Positions 10,557 to 21,469 of a DNA stretch of 64,000 nucleotides are shown one piece after another. Within the stretch, counting starts at the first letter, position 1. Every line of letters begins with the position of its first letter. The stretch lies in the NCBI GenBank assembly GCA_032622095.1, contig CP136061.1:199322244-199386243 (forward strand). The letters are read 5' to 3'. A program made the translations under genes and the position numbers. The DNA comes from Siphonodentalium dalli. Its lineage: Eukaryota > Mollusca > Scaphopoda > Gadilida > Siphonodentaliidae. The notes under the pieces are model-generated. The model did no database searches. It had not been told where the DNA came from and saw only the letters and a list, made by a program, of their open reading frames with translations.

Positions 10557-11037
10557 AAAAGGAAAGCGTGGCAATCAATGGGACAAGAGGAAAAGAATAA
10601 AATTTGAAGAAAAAAAACGTGACAGCGGAAACGATAGTGAAAATGCGGAGCCAGATGTGACTGGGCCAGTAACACCGGGGTCACAGTCATGGGCGCCCTT
10701 TAAGAGAGCGATCTATAACCGCGGGATCATCCCAGCAAGGAGAGTGCTTTTTCAACAAGGAGGCACGATGGATATTCAATACCAGCTAAAGCAACAACCG
10801 CCTTAAAAGGAACTGGATACTTGAAAGACATAAAAACTTTTTTCGATCTGATTGCTAAAGGAAAATTCCCGATGGAGAACATTTCATTCCGTGTATTTAT
10901 CGAGACAGTTCGGTTGTTTTCCCTAAATTCAACCACGCAAATGAGATAATCCGCGGAGACAACGGCATTCTGGAAAACAGGATACAGGCTTTTTGGAGAA
11001 CAAATCAACTTGCTTATAAACAATATAAACATATAAA
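10557..11037 (+). pseudogene. Decayed exon of an unidentified transposon protein
   Basis: A strong acceptor, TTTTTCTCTTTTCAG, precedes 10557. An open frame from 10558 encodes a basic segment (KRGNQWDKRKRIKFEEKKR) and continues to about 10767. It then shifts frame and continues as GTGYLKDIKTFFDLIAKGKF up to an internal TAA at 10947. After that stop it resumes with SAETTAFWKTGYRLFGEQ. One frameshift and at least one stop make it non-functional. The segment around QMR-stop-SAETTAFWKTGYRLFG resembles a recurring motif (MRYS, FW, G, LF) that I associate with uncharacterised transposon proteins of marine invertebrates, recalled only in outline. It lies centrally in the 540-bp-TIR element, so it is probably the remnant of that element's own product. 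Confidence 0.5.
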
Positions 11038-11194
11038 CAAGGCAGCATAACTGATAGATGTCGCAACCAATCACCACGGATTATATTTAAAGCAATTGAT
11101 TTATTCGCCACTCACCATTATAGGCTAAACAGATTTTGGCATTTTATAATGTAATTGTTCAGATACTGTACAAATTCCCGAAAATTGCATTTAA

Positions 11195-11560
11195 AGTGAT
11201 ATGAAACACTCCGGTAGGGTGATCAAATAGAAATGGAGAACAATCTTGTTCAAAGTAGTTATGTTTACAAATATTATATGTATATTGACAACACATATCG
11301 TCATTCTTATATATTAATTAAATGCAGTGACTGTCGACGACGAAATCATTTTCGTTAGTTTATCGCCGATAGATGCGTCCCGAATCGAGTAGTAAATATT
11401 TACAATTTAGCGTAGTTCTGACAATGTTTTCTATGGAGCGGTACGGTTGATTTGCTTGAAGTTTCGGTTATGTTAGTAGAATGCTACATCCCTCCAGTTG
11501 TCATAGCACATTAATGCTAACTTATCAGTTTCACGCACCGACTAAGTACACAATATGTCT
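11195..11560. mobile_element. TTAA-flanked MITE, family F copy 1
   Basis: TTAA at 11191-11194 and 11561-11564 flank 366 bases starting AGTGATATGAAACACTCCGG and ending AATATGTCT. Copies recur at 54951-55327 and 62739-63090. It is nested in the 540-bp-TIR element. Confidence 0.7.
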
Positions 11561-11805
11561 TTAAACTGACGTATCCCAATAGTTTTAAGAACAATTCTAC
11601 AAAAACTCCATATTCTGACCTAGACATCATGAAATTTGTTCTATATTTTACACTAACTTTGAGTATCGACGTACATGTATATAGTTGAAGTTTCGTACTT
11701 TCCTATTATAGATCCACATATTTACCCTTCTAGATCAACTTTGTCGTTATTTTGGGAATGGTGAGGCATTTCGGGTGCCCGCGGTGCTCTGTATGAAGCG
11801 TTTAT

Positions 11806-12345
11806 CGACATATACCCGATATAACTTACCATATAAAGAAAATTTGGCACTGGTAGCCCTCGTTGGCATGCACTGGTAGTTCGCCGTGCCATTTTCTGTG
11901 ATCACCGTCCCTCGTTTCGATTTATTTTCGTATATTTCAAACTAATACACGCCAGTGATTTCGATGTGCACGTTTTTCCAATATATTCCGCTGTCGGAAT
12001 TTTATAAAAAATTCCGCAAGTTATGCCCAGGAATTAAACAAAACGCACTAGAATACCGATTAGGGGAAAATTTGATCTCCACCCTACGAGTTTGTAGACC
12101 CTATTTTTCTGCTTTAAACAAAGGCCAGATCGACAAGAGTCGAACTGAACATCACCAGGTGACCTCTCCACTGGGTAAATGTAAAATGGATCGCTCATAC
12201 CTTTCCATTGTCTTTTGTCATGTTATTTAGCCGTCCAGTTCTAATTATGGTACCATCATATCGCTTAAAAACACTGGTATTCTCCTGTACAACACTGGTA
12301 TTCCGCCGTTCACACTGGTATTCCGCGAGCCGATTGGACAGTGTG
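11806..12345 (-). repeat. Right 540-bp TIR
   Basis: Inverted copy of 8296-8835, same length, with scattered substitutions. For example, CTACCAGTGCC stands here where the left arm has CTAACAGTGCC. The ATG and GTAAGT pair of the left arm is preserved on the - strand. An open frame at 11955-12230 is read from the arm and is not considered a gene. Confidence 0.85.
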
Positions 12346-12350
12346 AGTTT

Positions 12351-13030
12351 TAGGCTTAGGATGAAATAGCCTTAAATTTAAAATTAACATGAAAACAATA
12401 AATAATGCTTAAAGAGTTTTCTGTAAGTATTAGGCCTACAACCAAGCAGAAGAAAAAACAACCCTTTGTAGCTAATATTAGTAATAATATGTATAATTTG
12501 AGTTTTGACGTGGTTGATTTTGTTTTAATTTCCCTACTAGTCCAGTGCATTTATGAGAAAAATTTCAGACAAAAATTTTGCTGGAATAAGTACATAAACG
12601 CTCCATAAACAACACACTAAAAATCAGCTAAAATCGAGAAAAAGGAAATTGGTGAATTCTGTGAAATAAATTTTGGTCAAATCATCCATTTATGGATATT
12701 CATGGATGTATATAAAAATATCTAATTCAATTTCCTGAATCCAGAACTGAAAACCAATCCCAGATAAGTAAAGTATTTTTCGAGTTGTGTGCCTTTAAAA
12801 AACGCGAGTTTACCTGATTTCGGGTCCTCAATTTCGCAGAATGAGCCAAATTTCGTAATAGTATTCTAATTTCTATGGTTAATTAGTAAAACAAAAACTA
12901 GAGCATTCACTTCAGTGTTTTAGTAATTTCCTCACTAGATTAAACAACACACACATAAAGATTATTATGAATTTATATTCTCAAACAAATGTCCCATTGT
13001 ATAGACTTAGCCAAATGTGCCTCGGAGTCT
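12351..13030. other. AT-rich spacer, nothing seen
   Basis: Only short frames and A/T runs are present. No repeat relation to the rest of the window was noticed. Confidence 0.45.
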
Positions 13031-13034
13031 GACA

Positions 13035-13095
13035 TAGTTCAGTCATGAACGTAGTGCGTACCCTTGCGAAAGCGGTCATGTTGACCTAAGTATGA
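13035..13095 (+). repeat. Inverted repeat arm (partner at 16228-16310)
   Basis: AGTTCAGTCATGAACGTAGT, then a GCGTA, then GCGAAAGCGGTCATGTTGACC reappear inverted near 16228-16310, where about 20 extra bases lie between the two blocks. The pair may bound a 3.3-kb composite element that includes the inverted R copy and the palindromic transposon at 14066. Confidence 0.6.
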
Positions 13096-14065
13096 CACTG
13101 AACTCGTGTGATGAAAAGCAATATTTGAGGTCATGTAACTCAATAATTTGACATCAATATGCCCTGCCTTTCCTGTAACCTTTTAAGTAACCTTTTAAGT
13201 ATACTAGATCGAACAAATTGCAAAGGTATTAACAAAACATTGTTTAAGAAAATAAACTTATGGCCCTTTGAATCCTTGACTTGAGGCATTTTTGTCCATT
13301 CTAGCCTAAATGGTTTTCACCGTTTTGGCCAATTTGGCCATTTTGGGGCATAATTTCCCATAAAATTGATCATTAGATCAATAAAAAAAAACAATGGGTG
13401 TTTTAATGTGTAGCTTTTAGAAACCCTAAAAATGTGAGCAAAACTAGCTAAACTAATCGATCATAATTCGCATAGAATAAACTATAAGTTAATTTGAGTA
13501 AACCATTAAATCAAAACACGTGTCATCGTAAACTAAAATACTTGGAAACGAGACGCGCATTGTGTTTACATGTGACGTCACTTGGTTTCAAGAAGCCGGA
13601 AACGTTCCCGTGGTTGGGACATGCGCACGTCATCACATTTTACCTGATTGCATTCAGCGTTTCTAGGATAGACAACTCTTGAAAAACCTACGAAGACCAC
13701 GCCAGGGATTATAAATCTATCTATACTCCCTGACCACGCTTTTCGCCTTTATAGCCACATCCCTGTATGCATTTGCCTATTAATATATTTTGTTGGCGGA
13801 ATAATTTCTGTAAGTTTACCAGATCTTTAACAATCTTCCAAAATGGAGTAGGCCTACCATATATATAGGCCAACATCTGGATCTAACTATGGGCTATATG
13901 TCATATATATTTTTTTGCATCCTGTGAGTGACCTTTTGCACATTTTGGAGATCCTTGTGAGTTTTCAATGCGATAATGACAAATTCAACGGAAATTAACT
14001 TTAGTATAGTGTTTCCGCGCAGGGGCCAATTAATATTGGACTAGATATGAATTGATGTTATATTA

Positions 14066-14646
14066 GACCGGCCCCCAGATGAGGGTAGTGTCACACGAAA
14101 GGGTAGAAATTTTGACGCTATCTCCAATTATCCTTGTCCCATGGGGGTTCCCAAAACACTGAGGTATCCAGGGCGGAACATGTGGAAAATATATTTTTTT
14201 GATTTTTTTTAAAATCAGGTATATAATGCTGAAAATTTTTATGTACCACTGAGAGCTTTATACCGAAAAATGGAAATTTTATAGGAAATCTTCTGGAAAT
14301 TTTTTTGAAAAAGCACTGCAATTTATGCATTTTTTTGGGCATTTTCGTGAATATTTCACAAAATTTGTTGGATAATATAACTTTTTGCACATCATAAATG
14401 TTAAGCAACTCAGATAGAATAAATATCTGATATTCAAGTATATTTTATTCAACATTTGTCTTATTTTATTGGTTTTCCTGATTATACTGAAATTTGCAGG
14501 TCAAAAAGGTCAAAAAAATATATTTTCAACTTGTTCCGCCCTGGATACCTCCGTGTTTTGGAACCCCCATGGGACAAGGATAATTGGAGATAGCGTCAAA
14601 ATTTCTACCCTTTCGTGTGACACTACCCTCATCTGGGGGCAGGTCT
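14066..14646. mobile_element. Palindromic TIR transposon, ~580 bp
   Basis: Arms of about 130 bases are inverted, with outer ends GCCCCCAGATGAGGGTAGTG and CACTACCCTCATCTGGGGGC. Both arms contain CTATCTCCAATTATCC and CCATGGGGGTTCC. The centre is AT-rich. Open frames on both strands mirror each other because of the palindrome and are not genes. TA dinucleotides flank both sides, but the exact duplication is unclear. Confidence 0.8.
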
Positions 14647-14874
14647 ATATAGAGCTGCGTGTGATGCTACGATATCGTGCACGTTCAAGTGATATAACTG
14701 GTGTGGTTTAATTCGAGTTGTCGCAGATGATAGTTTCACGTAAGGCCTATACATGTATTCTTCGATAATACGTCAAATAAAGTCAATCTGGCAGTTTGAA
14801 ACACAAACTAAGTCAAAGCGTACAGCACGCATGCCTTTAAGGACTTTGCTAACCCAATTTTCCCAAAATTTGAT

Positions 14875-15045
14875 GGAGTCAAAATAAAGGTTTATGTTAA
14901 ATTTTATTAGTAATCACAGTAACCAATCCCATGAATGAAACATTTTAAGAGCATAATTCATGGTGGAATATGTTAGAAATACTAAATGTGAAGTTTATAG
15001 AGGTTTTTAAAATCTATTTTTTCGAACCCCAAAATCAATAAACAC
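14875..15045 (-). repeat. Dispersed repeat R, inverted diverged copy
   Basis: This matches the complement of 3667-3860, including AATAAAGGTTTATGTTAAA-like and CTATTTTTTCGAACCC segments, with more substitutions than the other two copies. Confidence 0.7.
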
Positions 15046-15499
15046 AAAGTCCATATCAAAGAAAAAATATGGCAATGTGTACTGAACACCTTGCAGAATG
15101 ATGAACAATAAAATAATATTCATATTTATCAAACATTCTTTGATAAAATTACTAAGAACCAATTGTTTACAAATAACTGAGTAACTGTTGCCTGACACCG
15201 GTTGTAGTGAGGTGACAGTAAGTGTTAATATCGGTGGACAGTGGTGTGTTGTGAATCTCTTGACAAAAGAACTGTGTAATCCCCAATCTGAGGGTACCCA
15301 ATAGCCCAGAAACTAGGTCATCAATCAGCCTGAATCAGGATATATTTTTATCATGGTTCAGCACCTGCTGGTCATGATCCCAGCTGGCTTGAGTGAACAT
15401 TAACTTGACCCATCAAATTCAGTTCCCAAATAGCTTTTCTGAGCAATAAAATCTACCATTTATAAACAACTGCTTCCAAGCCAAAAATCTTAATAAAAC

Positions 15500-18010
15500 T
15501 GAAGAAATGTGAGTATATCTTTATTGTTCATCATTATGCACAGTGTTCAGTACCGGTACACATACCGGTACCCATTACCCATATCTTTTTCTTAAAGTCT
15601 CACAATGAGACTTTTTCCGCAACAATAATTTTTTTTCCGAGTTATCCCCCTGCATAGCTTTTTTATATTATAATAGGTTGGCGATTATTGCAATACGATA
15701 GAGGAACACTCTGACTTTCGTACTCAGATTCATACATTTTTGTACCTCGCTTGCCTGACCGAAATTTTACGGGGAAATGGCTAATTTGGATTTATTTGTC
15801 GTTCTAGATATGGTTATTGTGCCTTTTATCATTCCTTTTCATGAAAACAAATTAAAAACAAGTCGAATATGTTATGATAATTTTTAAACATTCTTGTGCA
15901 TGAAATTGGGGATAAATTGTTCCCAGAGTTAGAGTACGTTATTTCACAGTCCGTATTCGCCACCCCTGCACATTCGCAATGCGCAGCCGAACTTCCGGTG
16001 TGGAATTTTTATGTGTTAAAAATAAATAGTTTTTTCATCTGTCATATCTGCTTGTTACGTTCATTATTCGCAGAAAATGTGTATCTCATTCTTTCGTGTA
16101 CATAACGGATTAGATATAGACTGTTTTAACCCGTTTGGATGTTAGAAATACCGCTTAATTATCAGAAAATATCATGTGAAGTGACGGGACCAATCCGAAT
16201 ATCGCACACTGGACTTTCACTTTGTGAAGTTGGTCAACATGACCGCTTTCGCAGATTGCTGCTTCCAGCGTAGAAGGATACGCACTACGTTCATGACTGA
16301 ACTAACACTGGACTGGTCACAGACACTGTGTGTGAGTCACTGAGTGTGGCAGGTCAGGCTATGCCGTATTCAACTGTTATTATCATGGACATTGACTCGA
16401 ATAAGTGAATAGCACTGATTGACCCAAGGCAATGGAAGAATGCAAACAATGTGAATGTAATGATTATTGCAAAATATGATGATTATAGTTCTATTCTGGA
16501 CTCCTCAGCCCTTCAATGCTGAAATGCAGTCAACGCTGACGCCGTAAAAGGTCATTGAATGTTCAGAATTCAGATTCTATCATTCTGCATAGTACATTAG
16601 ACTGATTAGAAGTACAGTAGCTACATGTGTGTGAACTTGTGAAGGGTAGAACATGATATGGAGATTGGAGAATCAGAATGGCAATGGCACCACTCACCAG
16701 TGTCAGTGAATCGAGTGAGGATGTTTACCAAACATGTCATGAAACATGCAGACATGGACAATGCTGTGAAATGGATTATAATTCACCAGACTCCCGGATC
16801 ATGATCATAAGTTACCGGTACATACTAGTAACATTCCGCCTTTGATCATTAGATCAAGACTAAACCAGACTTGGATAATGAGTAATGGACAAGGAAAGTT
16901 ACATGTTACACATGCGGCTGCACATGGTTTTGATTCATTAAAATTATTTTGTAAAAATCATGAACTTATGTTATCAAAATCAATGACTAACAGTGATCAC
17001 CAAAGTCACTTACTGGTACATTGTTTATGCCAAACAACAGGTCTGACACAACTTGAATTCCATTGTACCGGTACATGTACCGTATATATTCAACTATTAT
17101 GAAGTGGTGAAAATATCTCATGTACGGTACCTACTACATGTACTAAGTACAGTATATATATCGGTGCTGGCATTTTTGATTATTTAACTGATTTACTTGT
17201 ACTAGTAGTTAGAATTTTGAAATCATCTTGGTGAGAAGTTATTTATAATGTCATTCAAATGGCATACCGGTACATGCACATGTACTTCTGCCATTATGAA
17301 ATAAACAGGTCTCCTGTAATAAGCTGTAGAATTCTTTTTATATTGGAATATGATGCCTTCTCATTTGCTCTGTTAAAATTATAGTGTTATATATATGTAC
17401 ATTTTAAGTGGTTGTGCATTACGAAGTGAGATGATTCCATGAAGTTTTAGTAAAAATAGAGAAAACCTGGAGTTTACGTATATACCGTACCAGTATACAT
17501 TGTGTATGGTAGTACAATTAAGATATAATACATGTAGTTGAATATCACTATGATAGTTGAATTCAAGAAGAGCCAGACTTGATAATGACTTACTCATATT
17601 AGCATCTACATGTACTAGTAACGGTACTCTCATGTGCAATAATAGTGTCAATAATATGATAGTGTCAACACTGTTATTATATTTGGAGAACACTTCCCAT
17701 GATCAGATCACTAAGAGACATAGAGTGAAATTGCTGTGGTTACTATTATTAATTTTAGCTAAAAAATCCCACCATCACTATTATTAGTTTGTCTCTATTA
17801 TTACGCAACTTAGAGGATGTTGTCTGAATGAACTATCATTTATTATATAACCTGATGTATCAGAACAAATTAAAAAGGTAATAAACAGGCCAGACACCTA
17901 CATGTACAGTATGGTCGGTTCCAGTACTGCTAGTGTTATTGTACCAGTACTGTTTATATTCAGTACTAGGAAAATTTAATGAAAGTTATGCAACGAATGA
18001 TTGTGTAGGC
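15500..18010. other. Gene-free stretch rich in ACCGGT and ACATGTA palindromes
   Basis: Short motifs such as TACCGGTACATG and GTACATGTA recur (15550, 16812, 17070, 17268, 17585 and others). The arm partner of 13035 lies at 16228-16310. No exon, TIR element or RNA gene is recognised. Confidence 0.45.
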
Positions 18011-18023
18011 CTACTGATGTTAA

Positions 18024-18119
18024 AAGGAGTATAAATTTAAAATGACCTTGCCACTTTAACAAACACATCGCTATTGATATAATACTCAATAATGAGTTTG
18101 TTAAAGTGGTGCGCTCCTT
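18024..18119. mobile_element. 96-bp TTAA-flanked hairpin MITE
   Basis: TTAA at 18020-18023 and 18120-18123 bound AAGGAG...CTCCTT ends. Inner arms CACTTTAACAAAC and GTTTGTTAAAGTG make the whole unit a hairpin. Confidence 0.65.
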
Positions 18120-18304
18120 TTAAATTAACATGGAGAATATAGCAATTCATGTGGGTCCAATATGTGTACATATACATGTATACCGGTACACGCAGAGCTG
18201 ATTGATTTACAATTATGGCTTTCATTATATCGTAGACAAGGTGTGGGATGTTTCTTTCATTTTCAGATGCGGTTAAAATTATTCATCAGGTTCACTGATT
18301 GTAG

Positions 18305-18341
18305 CTGGGACTAATACATGTATAACATATATTAGTCCCAG
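18305..18341. repeat. Mini-hairpin CTGGGACTAATA, copy 1
   Basis: CTGGGACTAATA is inverted against TATTAGTCCCAG with a short AT loop. Similar units stand at 19693-19731 and 41491-41512. Confidence 0.75.
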
Positions 18342-18381
18342 ATTGTAGTGGGGTTGAGATATGGTTGCTGTTAGATCTTAA

Positions 18382-18923
18382 AGGTACTCAATCCGAATTA
18401 ACGGTCGCAAATTACTATTTCCTTGACTTCGGGGGTAAAAAATATTTGATTCGAGTCGAGGAACCCACCCACCACAGCTCAGAGTGATCAGATATCGATG
18501 TTATAAATCTATTATTTTAATTTAAGTGGCCCAATAGACAGTCAACGAGAAGAATTTCATTGACCAAATTGCGGGCAAAGATGGATAACTCTAAAATCAA
18601 GTGGCTTTTTGTGTCAGATATTTGACAAACCGGCAAAATAGAAAGTCATCGAGAAGAATTTCATTGACCAAATTGCGGGCAAAGATGGATAACTCTAAAA
18701 TCAAGTGTCTTTTTGTGTCAGATATTTGACAAACCGGTAAAATTTCGTTGAACAAAATGTTGATAAATAACAGGTTTTGTGCAATTTTATACTATAGTTG
18801 ATGGTGCTTTTCATTATTTATGGGCAATTATTAGATTCTGAAAACTGAAGCGTCATTTCAAAAAATGTTGTTGTTGGAATGTGATTATATGGGGACCCTC
18901 TGATCGGATTAAGTACCGGTACC
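18382..18923. mobile_element. TTAA-flanked MITE, family C copy 1
   Basis: The left end after TTAA (18378-18381) is AGGTACTCAATCCG. The right end, CGGATTAAGTACC, is degraded. Family C copy 2 at 50344-50756 is in the opposite orientation with both TTAA flanks intact. A segment of about 95 bases is tandemly duplicated at 18552-18740 (GAATTTCATTGACCAAATTG motif). Confidence 0.7.
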
Positions 18924-19209
18924 TGTAAGAGATTTTATGGTATCTGGAACATTTCATATTTAATTACATGTAGCATGGCATTCAGAAATATGATATGTCG
19001 CCTTGAGGCAAAAAATTATATTACCATATTTATGGTAGTGATCGCCTACAATCCCTACATGTATTGACCAAAATGGACAGGATTACATTTTTCTCTTGTC
19101 TTGTCTATTTCATTCCTAACTTAGAAGTATGTCGATCTGGTAAATAATTGACTGGAGAGAATAGCATTTATGTCTTGGCCACTAACTGGGAGCTGTGATA
19201 ATAATAGTA

Positions 19210-19650
19210 AGTTATCGTTGGAGACCCCCCCCCCCTCCCACAATGGAGATCTCTAGTCGCATCCATGTAGCCAATGTGTCTTATACCTTATAACCGGGGA
19301 GGTGGCTACATGTAGATGGTCCCCATTGGTGGGTGGTTGGGAAACTTGGGTTTGTTCACCTTGACATTTTCAAATGTACGTACCTTGAACCAGACCAAAG
19401 TCAAATGTTCTTGAAATACTACTTTGCACCCCCCCCCCCCCCCAGTTGAATTTTCCAAATGGTACCTCAAACATTTCCAACTGAAATGTCCATCCTGACA
19501 CCCTCTAAACCTAAATTGTTCAACCGATAGCCATTCCGACCAAACTTTGGACCAAAAGTAGAAGAATATACTGCTGTTGGTCTAAAAACAACACATTCCC
19601 CCACTAAATACTGGTTGGAAAATCAAACAGTCAATAATATATATTGTTTG
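19210..19650. mobile_element. Decayed hAT-type element related to 4296-5482
   Basis: C and G homopolymers, CCAACTGAAATGTCCAT and GACCAAAAGTAG...AACACATTCCCCC match the interior of the element at 4296-5482. The terminal inverted repeats are eroded. Confidence 0.6.
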
Positions 19651-19692
19651 TATCTCAGGATGTCTACTGTTCACATTTCTACCTACATGTAG

Positions 19693-19731
19693 CTGGGACT
19701 AATATATTATTATATATTATATGAGTCCCAG
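19693..19731. repeat. Mini-hairpin CTGGGACTAATA, copy 2
   Basis: CTGGGACTAATATATTATT is paired with ATATGAGTCCCAG. It has the same architecture as the copy at 18305. Confidence 0.75.
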
Positions 19732-19750
19732 TCTCTAGTAAGCTATTATT

Positions 19751-21026
19751 ATGGGAGGCCAAATTCACATTTAATAATCAATTGCGCTTAAGCGCAATCA
19801 TTGCGCTTAAGCGTAATTATTTGCGCTTAAGCGCAATTCATGGTTATATGTAACAAAACACCCCTGGTGAATAAATAGGTTTCTCCATAACTTAGCATTA
19901 ACTCCTATTGACATGTCACTTCTTGGTTTCATTGGTTTGGATGGGTAGGGAGCTAGCCCAACTTCTTTATCAAAATGGCTCACTCGCAATAGTCTCACCT
20001 TCTGTTTTAGTTGGAGCGATTCGTGATAGCATTATATTATCTTCGGTATATATTAGTTGGGGCTACTTGCAATAGCATTACTTTCTGTATTAGTCGGGGC
20101 GACATTGATTTTCTAAAATTCGAGTATACAGGCACACCATATGAGGGAAGCAAGCCCTCGGTGACACCACATTCACACTATATGATCATGGAAATACTAT
20201 AGATTTGTGCAAGAGCTGCTGATTTAATAAGAAAAACTAGAGCTTCAGGACTGAGACATCAAAGCTCCAGTAATTACACACCATTTTTTGGACAGGGATC
20301 AGCTGCAGGGATGCTGATAATATGAAAATAGAGTTTTTTCCCCCTGATTTAAGTCAATAAGTAAACCATACATTAATGCTCTAATTAATCGACTCCTTAA
20401 CCACAGCAGAATTATGGATAACTTTTCAGGATTTAGTCGGAAATATGGCTTGTTGCCATTCATCGGAAAGCTCTCGAGAGCTTTTCGATGAATGGCAACA
20501 AGCCATATTTCCGACTAAATCCTGAAAAGTTACCCATAATTATGCTGTGGTTAAGAAGTCGATTAAATAGAGCATTACTGTATGAGGTAAGAAAGCCCTC
20601 ATGCAGTGACACAGCATGCATGTATAGGATATTACCATAGTAAAGGCTAAAATCTGTGCAAAAATACATTAAAAACATCATACAAAACATTCCTAGAGTT
20701 CCGGGAAGGCGACATCAATTCTTTGGATAGAGGGATGCTGATAATATGTAATTATGGGATTCTCCTTGTTGAACACATACACACAGTTTGACTGTTGAGT
20801 ACAGGTCAAAATTAGCCCAATGCTCATCTTGTGTTGCTAGGTGATACACCAGGTCATGCTAATAGTTTATGGGTAGGTTAGATAGTAGTCACAATTACGC
20901 TTAAGCGCAATTGATTGCGCTTAAGCGCAATTAAGCGTAATTAATTACGCTTAAGCGTAAATGCCCTATTTGCGCTTAAGCACAATATGTGGCAATTCAT
21001 TATTAAATGTGAATTTGGCCTCCCAT
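19751..21026. mobile_element. CTTAAG element with GGGAGGCC TIRs
   Basis: ATGGGAGGCCAAATTCACAT at 19751 and its complement ending at 21026 are perfect over at least 20 bases. GCGCTTAAGCGC palindromes adjoin both ends (19780-19845 and 20890-20985). The Tc1-like MITE at 20371-20580 is nested inside. No transposase is encoded. Confidence 0.75.
20371..20580. mobile_element. Palindromic Tc1/mariner-like MITE, family E copy 1
   Basis: A 210-bp palindrome has arms of about 100 bases, contains CGACTCCTTAACCACAGC and TTTCAGGATTTAGTCGG, and is flanked by TA (20369-20370 and 20581-20582). The right end is GCATTACTG/TA, giving CAGTAATGC as terminal sequence, in keeping with Tc1/mariner ends. Further copies are at 55956-56197, 58761-58951 and 60805-60912. 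Confidence 0.85.
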
Positions 21027-21059
21027 ATATTATATGTTTTGGGTTGGGAGGTAGGCCTA

Positions 21060-21300
21060 CCACCCGAGGGTGATACGTGGTGGCTAGGAGTGTTTTTAGG
21101 TGGTATTTAGGGCGGGCCACCCACACATTCCGTTAAATCGGTCGAAATCCTTACCATTCTCGAAAATGGTCCATACCCAATTTTCACCCCTCAGGGTGGT
21201 ACCACCCGCGGGGGGTGATGGGTGGAGGTCGGGGTGTTTCTATGTGGTATTTGGGGCGGGCCACACACCCATGCCGTCAAGTCAGCCGAAAGCGACATTT
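21060..21300. repeat. ~140-bp direct repeat, 2 copies
   Basis: ACCACCCG, GGGTGAT and GGCGGGCCAC motifs with TGTTT and GGTATTT spacing occur in the same order at 21060-21165 and 21199-21300. The sequence is GC-rich for this window. No coding claim is made. Confidence 0.65.
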
Positions 21301-21469
21301 TTGAAAATAAGGAATATATATATAGGGAAGGGAATAAGTTCCAAATGTCATGATCGTTGTGATAGCGCCATATACAAATGTCTGCCATTAGCATGAATTG
21401 TAATTCGCCAGACACAAAGAATGATGAGGCGATCAGCATAATAATTGCATTAGAATATCAATTGTATGG

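Larger units (their letters stand above)
8296..12345. mobile_element. 4,050-bp DNA transposon with 540-bp TIRs, superfamily unassigned
   Basis: A left arm (8296-8835) and a right arm (11806-12345) are each 540 bases and about 95 percent identical by eye in inverse orientation. The element begins CACACTGTCC, ends GGACAGTGTG, and is flanked by a 5-bp duplication, AGTTT (8291-8295 and 12346-12350). Each arm carries three subterminal AATACCAGTGT motifs. The interior holds a decayed coding region with a splice acceptor (10557-11037), a tandem array (9446-10330) and a TTAA-flanked insertion (11195-11560). A 5-bp duplication with a CAC terminus recalls Transib, but the coding remnant shows no RAG1-like signature that I can see. 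Superfamily is left open. Confidence 0.85.

Noticed and set aside
14118-14711. Two frames of 96 and 80 codons with a shared peptide (NIFSTCSALDTSVFW)
   Set aside because: They are the two arms of the palindromic transposon read in opposite directions, not related genes.
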